Positions 40,030-50,021 of a DNA stretch of 64,000 nt are shown one piece after another. Below the pieces are notes generated by a model that was not told the origin of the DNA, made no database searches, and saw nothing but the letters and a program-made list of their open reading frames with translations. Each line of letters begins with the position of its first letter. Within the stretch, counting starts at the first letter, position 1. Source of the stretch: Symbiodinium natans (Eukaryota; Sar; Dinophyceae; Suessiales; Symbiodiniaceae); the NCBI GenBank assembly GCA_905221605.1, contig CAJNDS010002389.1, forward strand, positions 188,001-252,000, read 5' to 3'. The position numbers and the translations under genes are program-made.

Positions 40030-40798
40030 GAGATAGAGTAGGGTACTAGGAATCTGAGAAGTTTGGGTAGGGTGCTAAGCTACGATGCTCCCTGCTGAAA
40101 GATGTTAGTGCCGCACAGGGCTCGGTTTAGGGCTTCTTAGTATGGGTCTTGATCCTAGACTCCGAAACACTCAAGCGCAAGAATCACAATTGAGGATTTC
40201 ATGTTCTCCTATGCTGGAGCATGAACCCCCTAGGCCCTGCAACCCAGTGCTGGCATGAGCGCTCTGATCCCGAGCTCCCCGGACAAGTCCGTCCAGACGG
40301 AACAGACTATAACACTTCCGGCCTCAATTCTCAGCAGGGTAGTTTCTGGCTCGGATCATTTATCCAGGGTGGGGTGATCCGGCGGAGTCCTGAACTCAAA
40401 TCCCCTCTCCAGACTGAAGGACCCTGAACATGAATCCACGTTTGAAAAGCCGGACAACCCGTGCTTTCCTGGGACTTGTGGCTTGTGTTCCAATGCAGAA
40501 GCATTGCCACAGTCGCCTGGAGTATGGACATCTTCTTCGGAGAGATTCGGTGGTTAAGGAGCGGAGTTGCTAGGCTAAGCATTCAACAGAAAGGTCACTA
40601 TGTAGCCTGTGTGAAGTTGTTCTGAAGCCAACGTCGCGGGGAGAATTCATGGTCCAAGCCTAACGTGCGTCCAAGATAATCAGACTACAGTGACGATATG
40701 GCCATTCACCGACACAGTCCTGCACAATCTCCGGGCTCGCATCCCTACCCACAATTTCTGCGTCCTTACCTCACACTACTCTATGGAAACGTGTAGAG

Positions 40799-41017
40799 GT
40801 GCAACCTGGTTTTGGCTCCTGGAGTCGTACTTGCAGCCCGATTCGGTTTTTCCAAGACTTAACCCGTATTCGACAGCCCCCTGAACCCCGAAACGGGATG
40901 TCCGAACCACTGTATGATCACAGTCCTGCGCGGGAAGGGCTCTTGAGCGACTTTGCTTTAGCCGACGCCTCCTCGCATGATGCGCATTCTTTCTGGTCGG
41001 GGGTTTGGCAACCCTGA
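40799..41017 (+). CDS. Unrecognised frame (72 aa)
   Basis: The last part reads NGMSEPLYDHSPAREGLLSD then FALADASSHDAHSFWSGVW. No further support. Confidence 0.25.
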   Translation: MQPGFGSWSRTCSPIRFFQDLTRIRQPPEPRNGMSEPLYDHSPAREGLLSDFALADASSHDAHSFWSGVWQP

Positions 41018-41263
41018 CAGAAAAGCACATGGTCTAGAATCCGTTTCTTACGCGACTCGTGTTGTCAAGGTTGAACATAGCATTCTCTGTGGGGTCCTGT
41101 GGTGGGAGTTTTGACTTCATGAGTTCAAGGGTCTCAGAGGTCGTGGCATGGTTCTTGTTCTTTGGCTTCCTTGGAATCCTACTGGAGATATATTGAGACC
41201 ACAACTGCCTCTCGAATCCCTTAGTAAACCCAGGGAGACACGGAGCAGAACCTAGGTGGGCCT

Positions 41264-41400
41264 TAGGGTTCAGGGGTTCAGGGTTCAGGGTTCACGGTTT
41301 AGGATTTAGGGGGTTAGGGGTTTAGTGTTTAGGGTTTAGGGTTTAGGATTTAGGGGGTTCGGGGTTTAGGTTTAGGGCTTAGGGGTTAGGCGTTTCAGGG
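41264..41400 (+). repeat. Degenerate telomere array
   Basis: TTCAGGG, TTTAGGA, TTTAGTG and GTTAGGG variants; no exon assigned either side. Confidence 0.8.
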
Positions 41401-41538
41401 AGAAAAGGCAGGGGGGGAAAGAAGGGCAGAGGCCACTCAGGGGTGTGAAGAAATGTGGGTGAGGAGGTTGCAACATATGCCGCATGAAGAGGTTGGAGAC
41501 AGCAGACCCGGGGCTAGAATACGAGGGAGGTTAAACAT

Positions 41539-41646
41539 AGACGGTCATTTCTCCACCTTATGGTCCCTTTTGGGCTCACTATCACAAGGCGGCCCCTCAT
41601 ATGCAGGGTACCCAAATACAGGACCTTAACCTTGAAAACAGACCAG
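41539..41646 (+). mobile_element. Palindromic element, family F8, copy 2
   Basis: About 70% similar to 12986-13093 by eye. Both copies end in a CAG directly followed by ATG and an open frame. Confidence 0.4.
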
Positions 41647-42144
41647 ATGTCAACCTACGCCTTTACCTTCCCTGGTGGTTTGCGGAATGAGACGTACCTG
41701 GAAGGAGGCCCCTGCCTGCGTCGGACTGTCCGCGCATCGAGCTTGAGAGCAAAGACGCGCTGCATGGCCCAGGGCCCACAAGCGCCAAAACTGAGGATGT
41801 CGAAGCCTAAACGGGGGAATGACGGGCTTGCAAGAGTACATAGTAAACAAGGGTGTTTGGACCATTTTGAGGGTTTTTGGTTTGCAAGGCCCTGTCTAGG
41901 TCCAGGGTTCGAGACTGCCACATTCGGTTGCTTTCTCGGTACTTCTGTGGGCCTGGGCCTTGTCTCTCCTTGCAGACTTCTTTCAGCTGGAGATCCTCTG
42001 CCAAGTCTCGCCCCAGCTTTAACCTCGCCTGAGGCGAGCCGACTTGGCCTGATCTGCACGATCTCCGGAGTGAAAAGTAACGAGCTTCGTTGTGAGCTTC
42101 TTGCAGATTTCCCACGTTACCCAAAATTACCTGTCAACCCGTAA
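41647..42144 (+). CDS. Unrecognised ATG frame after a palindromic element (165 aa)
   Basis: ATG directly follows ACAGACCAG, the 3' end of a palindromic element (41539-41646). Reads MSTYAFTFPGGLRNETYLEG, later GFETATFGCFLGTSVGLGLV, ending DFPRYPKLPVNP then TAA. If the element is an intron, the ATG may be internal and the gene starts upstream. A minus-strand 134-codon frame overlaps but is less even. Confidence 0.4.
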   Translation: MSTYAFTFPGGLRNETYLEGGPCLRRTVRASSLRAKTRCMAQGPQAPKLRMSKPKRGNDGLARVHSKQGCLDHFEGFWFARPCLGPGFETATFGCFLGTSVGLGLVSPCRLLSAGDPLPSLAPALTSPEASRLGLICTISGVKSNELRCELLADFPRYPKLPVNP

Positions 42145-42304
42145 GAAATCAGAGGGCCCACGCCCGAAGTTCGGGGCCTCATGGTTGGGTTTCAACCTCT
42201 CAGTTGTAGTATCCCAACCCCAGAGTTTCAAGGGTTGTGTTCAACGTTTGTTCATTGGCCTGTCAGTTTTGGGAGTTCTTTTTTGACATTCATGCAGCTC
42301 GAAA

Positions 42305-42502
42305 GCTGCGCGTCCACCTGCGCACCACCAGTTCCAGCTCCCCAAAGTCCAGTCAGATGGGACCTCCGACAAGTGGCCTCTGAAGTGCCAGGAGAAGGAA
42401 AAAGGCCGACTGCAGCGGTTGGTCAAGGACTTCGCGAAGGAGGCTGTCGTGCTCTGTCGTGCTCTGTCGAGCTCTGTCGTGCTCTGGGCTCTGCCTTTGT
42501 AG
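42305..42502 (+). CDS. Exon-like segment, Lys/Glu-rich, unknown function
   Basis: Reads KWPLKCQEKEKGRLQRLVKD then FAKEAVV with strong third-position G/C; a GTCGTG donor follows. Two other frames are open over part of it. Not recognised. Confidence 0.4.
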   Translation, partial: AARPPAHHQFQLPKVQSDGTSDKWPLKCQEKEKGRLQRLVKDFAKEAVVLCRALSSSVVLWALPL

Positions 42503-42582
42503 TCTTCAACCCTGGCGATACCACTGGAAGACAAGAGCAAGGGTTTTGCCTTAGTTTGTGGCGACGGCCTCAGATGCAAACC

Positions 42583-42868
42583 TTAGCCACTCCCCAAGAG
42601 CGCAATATTTAGGGTGTATCTGGAAGCAGATCTTATCCTTATATTTCCAGCGGCGCCCAGAGCCACCTGCAGAGACATGTTGTGGCCACTGGCGCTGCAC
42701 TGAGCGCTTGCGAGCGCGGCCCCATGTGAGTTTGAGGAGTTAACCACAGCCTTGCAGCTTCTACTGTTGGCAAATGCTCTTACATGGAGAAGATAGTCTA
42801 GAGCACGTTCATTTTGCCTGCCACCTTCTCCAAGCACCTTTAAACATTCTGACACCTGAACAAAGAGT

Positions 42869-42966
<98 letters not shown>

Positions 42967-43239
42967 GTCATTACCCTCGCCATCACCAGCTCCGCCCAGA
43001 CCCTCACCATCATCACCATCATCGTCAGAAAGCACAGCAAGACCAATGTAGCAGCCCATGACACCGCCGACACCGCATGCCCAAATCCAGAGGAGACAAC
43101 GCACAAGGATCAGATGAAGGGTTGGAGGGAAATGCTCACAATGCCTGCTCATCCTTAGGAGGAGTTTTTTTTTGGTGTTTGCCGTGTGAGGGGTGATACG
43201 GTAAGTCGTTCCTGTGGAGTGGGTTGAGTGAAGAACCAT
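42583..43239 (-). CDS. Frame with a poly-Asp tract from a microsatellite (218 aa)
   Basis: A hydrophobic stretch (LLWIWACGVGGVMGCYIGLAV) precedes an acidic region and about 33 Asp codons from the (ATC)n array, then ALFVQ and a CAG|GTGTCA site. A similar poly-Asp frame at 57.7-58.0 kb lies inside an intron of a recognised gene, so such frames can be accidental. Confidence 0.25.
42869..42967. repeat. (ATC)n/(GTC)n microsatellite
   Basis: About 33 triplets. Confidence 0.95.
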
Positions 43240-43260
43240 GTTGCCAGAGAGTGCTGAGCA

Positions 43261-43494
43261 ATGGCCACCCGGAGCCTGCTACTACTGGCCTGGCTATGTG
43301 GCGAAGCACCTTGGCCTGATGTGGCTGCAGGGAGCATTTATGGGGGCGATGGCTCGGCGAAACGTCATTTGCAACATACACTCGCCCCGCCGGAACGCAG
43401 GCTTGCAGAAGAGAATGCTGAGCTTGTGAACCAGCTCCTCGGCCTTCTTGCTTGTTTAGTGCCTTGTGCACAAGTCAGCCAGAGCAGAACATAA
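43261..43494 (+). CDS. Possible secreted/transit-peptide protein (77 aa)
   Basis: MATRSLLLLAWLCGEAPW is a good signal-peptide-like start, followed by PERRLAEENAELVNQLLGLL, which looks helical. Ends TAA. An overlapping frame from 43238 (YYWPGYVAKHLGLMWLQGAF) is also plausible, so the frame is not certain. Confidence 0.35.
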   Translation: MATRSLLLLAWLCGEAPWPDVAAGSIYGGDGSAKRHLQHTLAPPERRLAEENAELVNQLLGLLACLVPCAQVSQSRT

Positions 43495-43511
43495 CACTTT
43501 TGTAGAACCAG

Positions 43512-43640
43512 GTGCTGCTGGTGGCAGTGGCATTATACCAAGCTCGAGGAAGCGTACGAATTGCGGAAGACCCAGCCGCTGGGCATGACCCCCACGTACC
43601 GTCGAATCCTTCCTAAACCCGTATTATTCCCTCGTATTCC
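43512..43640 (+). CDS. Exon-like segment, unknown function
   Basis: After TAGAACCAG the frame reads WWQWHYTKLEEAYELRKTQ then PLGMTPTYRRILP. Clear codon bias. The end is undefined because the frame runs into A/T/C-rich CCTAAATCCCT sequence. Confidence 0.4.
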
Positions 43641-43675
43641 TAAATCCCTAAATTCCCTCGCAATCCCCCGCTCTT

Positions 43676-43858
43676 ATGCAGTTTAACATGATGCCATGGC
43701 AAACTCTGCGGTGCTATCAGACGATCAGGTCAGAGACTGCTTTTCGCAACCTAGTGGCCAGACTGGAATCCTACAAGGACCGCCAGGTTGTTGTGTTCAC
43801 CCAGTTGCGCGGGCTTACGGAAACTTGTGGGTGCCGTTCCCATGATGTAGTAGATTAG
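43676..43858 (+). CDS. Small ATG frame, unknown function (60 aa)
   Basis: MQFNMMPWQTLRCYQTIRSE then TAFRNLVARLESYKDRQVVV and TAG. It ends just before a short CCCTAAA array and the left arm of the 4-kb palindrome. Likely part of the same gene as 43512. Confidence 0.35.
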   Translation: MQFNMMPWQTLRCYQTIRSETAFRNLVARLESYKDRQVVVFTQLRGLTETCGCRSHDVVD

Positions 43859-43889
43859 CAACCCTAAACCCTAAACCCTAAACCCTAAA
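43858..43889 (-). repeat. Short telomere array at the palindrome edge
   Basis: Four CCCTAAA units, ending 8 nt before the left arm. Confidence 0.9.
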
Positions 43890-43896
43890 AAATGCC

Positions 43897-45001
43897 TTGG
43901 AGGTGCGGCGGTCCTGACGGTCTGGCTGAAGTGCCCTCTCGCAAACGTGCGAGGAGGAGGCTGACTGCGTTCCATGCCTCAATAGCAAGTGCTTGAACAA
44001 GAAGGGCATGGAACACAAGCTAAAGGCAGGTCGCTCGGTCTCGGCCACGAAGGTTGGAGTGCTTGAGCGCTGCTCCTGATTTCATGGCAGCACACCGCCT
44101 GCGTCCACTGACGGCTCGCTCCACTAGTGTGAGAAGTGGCAACGGTTGCTCCTACAAATTAAGCCAAGTCAGGATGCCTGGTTTGGGTCCGCATCCTCTG
44201 TCTGGCACTTCCTGGGCAATTCAACTTGGAAGCCAAAATTTTTCACATCTGTCGCAATTCAGCAATGAATCTGCAACTTGCAGTAATGCACAGTCAGGTG
44301 GACTGACAATTTGACGCTGTTTTCAACGGGATGTTAAGAAACTAGCCATTCCTGCGATGAGAAACTTCGAAATGGCCACGATGTCATGACAAAATCTGCT
44401 GTTCCGCTGCTCACACGGCTTTCTTGGCTCAAGGATTTGGTCTGGTTCTTCAGCCAGGAACTGCTTTACGTGGTTACAATGTCAGCACAAGGCGTCCTGT
44501 CACTCGTGTCCATGCGTCGCTCCCACTTTACTTCGGTCCTCGGCCACAGAGCCAGATCACTCTTCCAGAGCAGCTCTCAAGCAGAGCACAGAATTCTCAG
44601 GCTGCCGCGTGGTCTCTCGAGCTTCAATGCCCCCTTGCTTCCTGCATGTTTTTCTCAAGAACAAAAAGGGTCATGCAGCCGCACAGGAAGAGAAGAAGGC
44701 CGAACTCCTGGACGCAACCTTCTCCAGCTCCACACTGCGCTGCAGCTCCGCAAGTTGGTCGGATACCGAGCTGAGTTGCTCGGCCACAGCTTCCTCAAGG
44801 AACCGTTGCAGCTTGGGCTCAACGAGCTCAACGACAGAAACTGCTTTGCGTCTACCGTAAGCCCCTGCCAAGCGTGACATCCCTTTGCGGCAGCTCGGAC
44901 TATATGCGTCCTAGAGATCTTCAAACTTAAGACCGAGCCGCTATCATCATCTGAGACCACTGTCTACCACTTGTGCTAACAAAACACGACTGACCGCAGG
45001 G
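43897..45001 (+). repeat. Left arm of a 1.1-kb inverted repeat
   Basis: Reverse complement of 46832-47904 at about 95% or better by eye. It differs by a 20-nt insertion near 43990, a 13-nt insertion near 44735 and scattered substitutions. Confidence 0.85.
44671..44880 (-). CDS. Coiled-coil gene fragment in left palindrome arm
   Basis: Reads VVELVEPKLQRFLEEAVAEQ then LSSVSDQLAELQRSVELEKV and ends FFSSCAAA with a stop. Heptad-like Leu/Val/Ala spacing suggests a coiled coil. The same piece is in the right arm (46962-47165, + strand), where a 13-nt deletion shifts the frame. Confidence 0.45.
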   Translation of the reverse strand: MSRLAGAYGRRKAVSVVELVEPKLQRFLEEAVAEQLSSVSDQLAELQRSVELEKVASRSSAFFSSCAAA

Positions 45002-46027
45002 CTCAGATGATGATAGCTTGCAATGACGGCTCGGTCTTTAGTAGATTGGTAACTGCCTCTGTGGTAGGAATCGCATGGCCAACTACTTCGACACAAAGCT
45101 GAAGAGGCGGAGGCCGCCAAAATGATTGGGCAAGGTCATGATGTGCTAGGGTTTAGGGTTTAGGGTTTAGGGTTTAGGGTTTAGGGTCCGCACAATGCTG
45201 GCCGAGGCAGCCAAACAACGTGAGAAGGAGCTGATGGACGAGTTTGCAGCTGGCAAGATTCGTGCCCAGACGGAATTCTGCAAACTGTGATGCAGCGTGA
45301 GTAGTGTGGATGTCAGTCACCCTGCCATGCTTTCCTACAAGACATCTCTCGGGCTTTTGAAAAACCATGTTGTCAGTTACATGGAAGCAGTCCAGAGAAT
45401 CCTAAATTCAAAGCACACATACAACAACTCAGCAGAAGGCCTCCATTGCCAACTCCAATCCTAAATGCCTTGGCCCAAGCAGCAAGCTCACTGTAGCAAC
45501 AATAATAACAACAACAAGAGTAGTAGTAGACAAGTACAATAGTAGTAGTAAGAAAATCCAAATTCAAGGCAGTGTGCCGGGCTTAGTGCTTTGGATACCC
45601 TAAGCCCTATAAGTCCCAAACTTGGACTCAAGGATCCCACACCCTCACCCCCAATCGAACCCGAAGCTCTGAATCCTAAGTCCTGGATCCCCTGTGAGGC
45701 CTTACCTAGAGGTCAAAATCGTACCCATCTGCGAGGAACCTTTAGCGTATGGGCAGAGTCTTCTTGGACTCAAGGATCCCACACCCTCAGAACCCGAAGC
45801 TCTGAATCCTAAGTCCTGGATCCCCTGTGAGGCCTTACCTAGAGGTCAAAATCGTACCCATCTGCGAGGAACCTTTAGCGTATGGGCAGAGTCTTCGCAG
45901 GTTGGTCTGAGATGGTGACGACCCTGAATGACCGCGCAGCGAGCGCGGAGAAGCTCCTGGCCCAAGCTGAAGCCGAGAAGGCCCTGCGGTCAGTCGTGTT
46001 TTGTTGGCACAAGTGGTAAACAGTGGT
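45002..46027 (+). repeat. Direct repeat unit D1
   Basis: Same order and sequence as 46028-46890. It contains an extra internal tandem duplication of about 142 bp (45621-45762 and 45763-45895) and a longer telomere tract (45148-45188). Confidence 0.8.
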
Positions 46028-46194
46028 CTCAGATGATGATAGCTTGCAATGACGGCTCGGTCTTTAGTAGATTGGTAACTGCCTCTGTGGTAGGAATCGC
46101 ATGGCCAACTACTTCGCCACAAAGCTGAAGAGGCGGAGGCCGCCGGAGATGATTGGGCAAGGTCATGATGTGCCAGGGTTGAGGGTTTAGGGTC

Positions 46195-46297
46195 CGCGCA
46201 ATGCTTGCCGAGGCAGCCAAACAACGTGAGAAGGAGCTGATGGACGAGATTGCAGCTGGCAAGATTCGTGCCCAGACGGAATTCTGCAAACTGTGAT
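46195..46297 (+). CDS. Coiled-coil exon-like segment (second copy at 45185-45290)
   Basis: Reads MLAEAAKQREKELMDEIAAG then KIRAQTEFCKL and TGA. Both copies follow directly on TTTAGGG units ending GGTCCGC. Part of the same broken gene family. Confidence 0.4.
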
Positions 46298-46748
46298 GCA
46301 GCGTGAGTAGTGTGGATGTCAGTCACCCTGCCATGCTTTCCTACAAGACATCTCTTGGGCTTTTGAAAAACCATGTTGTCAGTTACATGGAAGCAGTCCA
46401 GAGAATCCTAAATTCAAGGCACACATACAACAACTCAGCAGAAGGCCTCCATTGCCAACTCCAATCCTAAATGCCTTGGCCCAAGCAGCAAGCTCACTGT
46501 AGCAACAATAATAGCAACAATAAGAGTAGGTAAGAAAATCCAAATTCAAGGCAGTGTGCCGGGCTTCAGTGCTTTGGATACCCTAAGCCCTATAGGTCCT
46601 AAACTTGGACTCAAGGATCCCACACCCTCACCCCCGATCGAACTCTAAGCTCTGAATCCTAAGTCCTGGATACCCTGTGAGGCCTTACCTAGAGGACAAC
46701 ATCGTACCCATCTGCGAGGAACCTTTAGCGTATGGGCAGAGTCTTTGC

Positions 46749-46838
46749 AGGTTGGTCCGAGATGGTGACGACCCTGAATGACCGCGCAGCGAGCGCGGAG
46801 AAGCTCCTGGCCCAAGCTGAAGCCGAGAAGGCCCTGCG
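46749..46838 (+). CDS. Coiled-coil exon-like segment
   Basis: SEMVTTLNDRAASAEKLLAQ then AEAEKALR, followed by a GTCAGT donor. An almost identical copy is at 45908-45998 in the direct repeat. Likely an exon upstream of the 46962 segment. Confidence 0.45.
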
Positions 46839-47904
46839 GTCAGTCGTGTTTTGTTAGCACAAGTGGTAGACAGTGGTCTCAGATGATGATAGCGGCTCGG
46901 TCTTAGGTTTGAAGATCTCTAGGACGCATATAGACCGAGTTGTCGCAAAGGGACGTCATGCTTGGCAGGGGCTTACGGTAGACGCAAAGCAGTTTCTGTC
47001 GTTGAGCTCGTTGAGCCCAAGCTGCAACGGTTCCTTGAGGAAGCTGTGGCCGAGCAACTCAGCTCGGTATCCGACCAACTTGCAGTGTGGAGCTGGAGAA
47101 GGTTGCGTCCAGGAGTTCGGCCTTCTTCTCTTCCTGTGCGGCTGCATGACCCTTTTTGTTCTTGAGAAAAACATGCAGGAAGCAAGGGGGCATTGAAGCT
47201 CGAGAGACCACGCGGCAGCCTGAGAATTCTGTGCTCTGCTTGAGAGCTGCTCTGGAAGAGTGATCTGGCTCTGTGGCCGAGGACCGAAGTAAAGTGGGAG
47301 CGACGCATGGACACGAGTGACAGGACGCCTTGTGCTGACATTGTAACCACGTAAAGCAGTTCCTGGCTGAAGAACCAGACCAAATCCTTGAGCCAAGAAA
47401 GCCGTGTGAGCAGCGGAACAGCATATTTTGTCATGACATCGTGGCCATTTCGAAGTTTCTCATCGCAGGAATGGCTAGTTTCTTAACATCCCGTTGAAAA
47501 CAGCGTCAAATTGTCAGTCCACCTGACTGTGCATTACTGCAAGTTGCAGATTCATTGCTGAATTGCGACAGATGTGAAAAATTTTGGCTTCCAAGTTGAA
47601 TTGCCCAGGAAGTGCCAGACAGAGGATGCGGACCCAAACCAGGCATCCTGACTTGGCTTAATTTGTAGGAGCAACCGTTGCCACTTCTCACACTGGTGGA
47701 GCGAGCCGTCAGTGGACGCAGGCGGTGTGCTGCCATGAAATCAGGAGCAGCGCTCAAGCACTCCAACCTTCGTGGCCGAGACCCGAGCGACCTGCCTTTA
47801 GCTTGTGTTCCATTGCTATTGAGGCATGGAACGCAGTCAGCCTCCTCCTCGCACGTTTGCGAGAGGGCACTTCAGCCAGACCGTCAGGACCGCCGCACCT
47901 CCAA
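46832..47904 (-). repeat. Right arm of a 1.1-kb inverted repeat
   Basis: Reverse complement of 43897-45001; the two arms enclose about 1.8 kb that is itself a direct repeat. Confidence 0.85.
46962..47165 (+). pseudogene. Frameshifted coiled-coil exon copy, right palindrome arm
   Basis: GAYGRRKAVSVVELVEPKLQ...SVSDQLA matches the left-arm copy, then a 13-nt deletion (relative to the left arm) changes the frame. Confidence 0.45.
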
Positions 47905-47971
47905 CCATTAGGCGTGCAGTTCTTGCTTGTTGTTGCGTGCTGAGAAAAGAGCCAAGCAGGATGCCACAGCG

Positions 47972-48367
47972 ATGGGCGCTCCATCGCTGCATCCTGGGCA
48001 AGATGACCGCGGCCAGCTTTCGCCACCTCCTCCCCCTGTGCCGCCCACGCGAAGACCGAGGGGGGACCCTCCAAGTTCTCCGCCTCCTTCCCCTGTAGCG
48101 CCCGCGCAAAGGGGGGACCCCTCGAACTCGCTGCCTCGCTGTCCTCCTCCTCCCCCTGTGCTACCCCACGCGACGCGAAGGCCGAGGCACCCTGATGAGC
48201 GCAGACCGTCAGGCCGTCATTCACCACCGCCACCCCCTATGGCGGCCACACGAAGGCCGAGGCGGAACCCTGACGAGCGCATTGTGGCGGCCACACGAAG
48301 GCCGAGGCGGGTCCCTCCGAACTTGGCGATGCGCGACCCGTTGATTGCTCCTGGGCAGGATGACTAG
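47972..48367 (+). CDS. Proline/arginine-rich repeat protein (131 aa)
   Basis: Tandem Pro-rich blocks separated by a recurring TRRPR motif (PPTRRPRGDPP, HATRRPRHPDERR, AATRRPRRNPDER, AATRRPRRVPP) and ending PGQDD, which also occurs near the start (HPGQDDRGQ). The underlying DNA repeats a GCCACACGAAGGCCGAGGCG unit. Could be a disordered protein or a minisatellite without coding role. A minus-strand frame of 159 codons overlaps. Confidence 0.35.
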   Translation: MGAPSLHPGQDDRGQLSPPPPPVPPTRRPRGDPPSSPPPSPVAPAQRGDPSNSLPRCPPPPPVLPHATRRPRHPDERRPSGRHSPPPPPMAATRRPRRNPDERIVAATRRPRRVPPNLAMRDPLIAPGQDD

Positions 48368-48772
48368 AGTGACTGCAGGGCCTCAAGCCGGCATTCGTGC
48401 AGCCTAAGGCTGGCGGTCACGATTGGGATCCCCGCCGGCTCTTTTGGTGCCTCGGTGTTCCTTTATCTTGTTTCTTCCAGGAAGGGTCTCCAGGCAACAA
48501 GCAAAGCGTATTTGACCATGGTGAGAGCGACACAAGCCTCAGGCCCGATCTTTTGCCGTACCTCTCCGCTCCTCGGTGTCTACTACGACCAGGGCTAACG
48601 GCTAGCGCTAAACGAAGGAGAACGTCTGACAGGTAGAACATCGTCCAGCTCAACCTCTTCTTTTTGGGTTTGCAGGTTTCGTGAGAGGTCAGACATCGGT
48701 TAGCTTGTGTTGGAAGCATCAGCCAGTCCCCTCACTTTAGTCCTAAACCCTAAACCCTAAACCCTGTTGAAC

Positions 48773-48928
48773 ATGTCCCAGCACTGGGAGATCTTGAACA
48801 TTGTCGCTGCTCAGGTGGGGAGCATACTGGCTTGGCGCCTGACATCGCGGCAAACCAGGAGCCCCAAGGCAGGGTCATCTGAAGAAGAGATCCGCGTAGG
48901 GGGCCGATCCTGCCTGATCCTGCTCTGA
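48773..48928 (+). CDS. Small ATG frame after a telomere array, unknown function
   Basis: MSQHWEILNIVAAQ is followed by GTGGGG, a possible donor; read through, it continues 51 codons to TGA (SSEEEIRVGGRSC). A short CCCTAAA array ends 7 nt upstream of the ATG. It could be the first exon of the gene whose later exons lie at 49053-50021. Confidence 0.35.
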   Translation: MSQHWEILNIVAAQVGSILAWRLTSRQTRSPKAGSSEEEIRVGGRSCLILL

Positions 48929-49052
48929 GGTCTTGATACTTCATGTGGCTGAGGTGGGGCGGTTGGACAGGCACCTACGGCTTGTCCGCGCAGTCTGAGG
49001 GTTTCCGAGCACTGCTGCTTTCCTGTCGCACTGCTTCGGCTGTGCAGGCCCT

Positions 49053-49270
49053 CGTCGATTGTGGACTATGCGCGCGCAGAAGAGAAGCTCTTGCGTGGCG
49101 ACTTGGGCGCAACTGATGATGATGCGAAGAAGAAAGAGCACCAGTGCCTCTCGGTTTGATCAAAACCTGCTTTTATCATGCAGTTGGAGTGGGCGCATGG
49201 CTGGTCAGGCGATGCAGATTCATGCATTGTATGAGCGGGCAATTCCAGCATGTCTCGAATTGGTCGATGT
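49053..49270 (+). CDS. Exon-like segments, unknown function
   Basis: Segment 49053-49156 (IVDYARAEEKLLRGDLGATD...KKKEHQC) follows TGTGCAG. A 30-nt GT-AG intron candidate (GTTTGATC...ATCATGCAG) follows. The next segment (to about 49270) has two open readings: LEWAHGWSGDADS, in phase, or GRMAGQAMQIHALYERAIPA, better in composition. It looks helical and acidic/basic and belongs with the downstream 49419-50021 frame. Confidence 0.4.
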
Positions 49271-49418
49271 TTTTTGGGGATAGCTCCGTTGGGCTGTTTC
49301 GGGGGTTTAGGAATGTCGCTGCTCTCCAGATTACAGCTTCCAAGATCCCTGTTCCTCCAATTTCCTTCCAGCTTGCTTCAGCTAACAGGGGCTAGTAGTA
49401 TACAGAAACATCATCTGA

Positions 49419-50021
49419 GGTCGGACATGGTGCCGCGCGTGGGCAGGGGCCGCAACAACCCACTTTGCCGACAATGACGTCAAAAGCATTGTGCATGAGC
49501 ATCTCGGGGCGTTGCTAGAAGCCAACCGGCACCCAGATGCGGAGGTGTCAAAGGCGGCGCACAGTATGCTTCTGAAATATGGTCGCGGTGGGCTTCCGTT
49601 CGTGCAGCGCCGAATCGCAGAAAGCATGCTGGATCTGCTAGGAGATCTCATGAGAGACTTGCCATCACAGTATCGCGGGCTCTTGGAAGTCTTTGGTCGC
49701 GTTCGTGGCTGCAGCAGTCATCTTCGGACTTTCGTTCGAGTGCTGGAAAGCTCTGAGCGGCAGAGGTGGCTCTCCCTGCTGGTCGAAACCCTTCGTGCTG
49801 TCCGATCAACGACAGCCACAAACCGAAAGAAGCTCCTTCGATTCCACAAGAGAGTGCTTGAGGACATGGTGATTCTGTGGTCCTTGGACGAGAATCGCCA
49901 GCAGACAAATGCTGACGCATTTCACCACCTGACGTCTTTAATGGACGCGGAGAACTTTGTGACTGAAGACCTCGACCTTCACATCGAGCTGGCTGACTCC
50001 ATCAACTCTGAGAGATCATGA
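49419..50021 (+). CDS. Large C-terminal exon, alpha-helical protein of unknown function
   Basis: Open from 49419 to TGA at 50019. The likely exon start is after GTGGGCAG at 49446. About 190 residues rich in Leu, Arg, Glu and Ala with regular helix-like spacing (VHEHLGALLEANRHPDAEV, ESMLDLLGDLMRDL, ERQRWLSLLVETLRAV, VLEDMVILWSLDENRQQ). Consistent third-position G/C bias and a clean stop make this one of the best coding calls here. It contains no ATG until mid-frame, so upstream exons must exist. An armadillo/HEAT-like helical fold is possible, but no signature is seen. Confidence 0.6.
   Translation, partial: GRTWCRAWAGAATTHFADNDVKSIVHEHLGALLEANRHPDAEVSKAAHSMLLKYGRGGLPFVQRRIAESMLDLLGDLMRDLPSQYRGLLEVFGRVRGCSSHLRTFVRVLESSERQRWLSLLVETLRAVRSTTATNRKKLLRFHKRVLEDMVILWSLDENRQQTNADAFHHLTSLMDAENFVTEDLDLHIELADSINSERS

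Larger units (their letters stand above)
46028..46890 (+). repeat. Direct repeat unit D2
   Basis: Copy of D1 with a shorter telomere tract (46175-46194) and only one copy of the 142-bp unit; overlaps the start of the right palindrome arm. Confidence 0.8.

Noticed and set aside
44404-44427. Possible relict of the dinoflagellate spliced leader (ends TTGGCTCAAG)
   Set aside because: Only the last 10 of about 22 bases match well; 14 of 21 overall is too weak, and the copy at 47386-47410 is only the palindrome duplicate.
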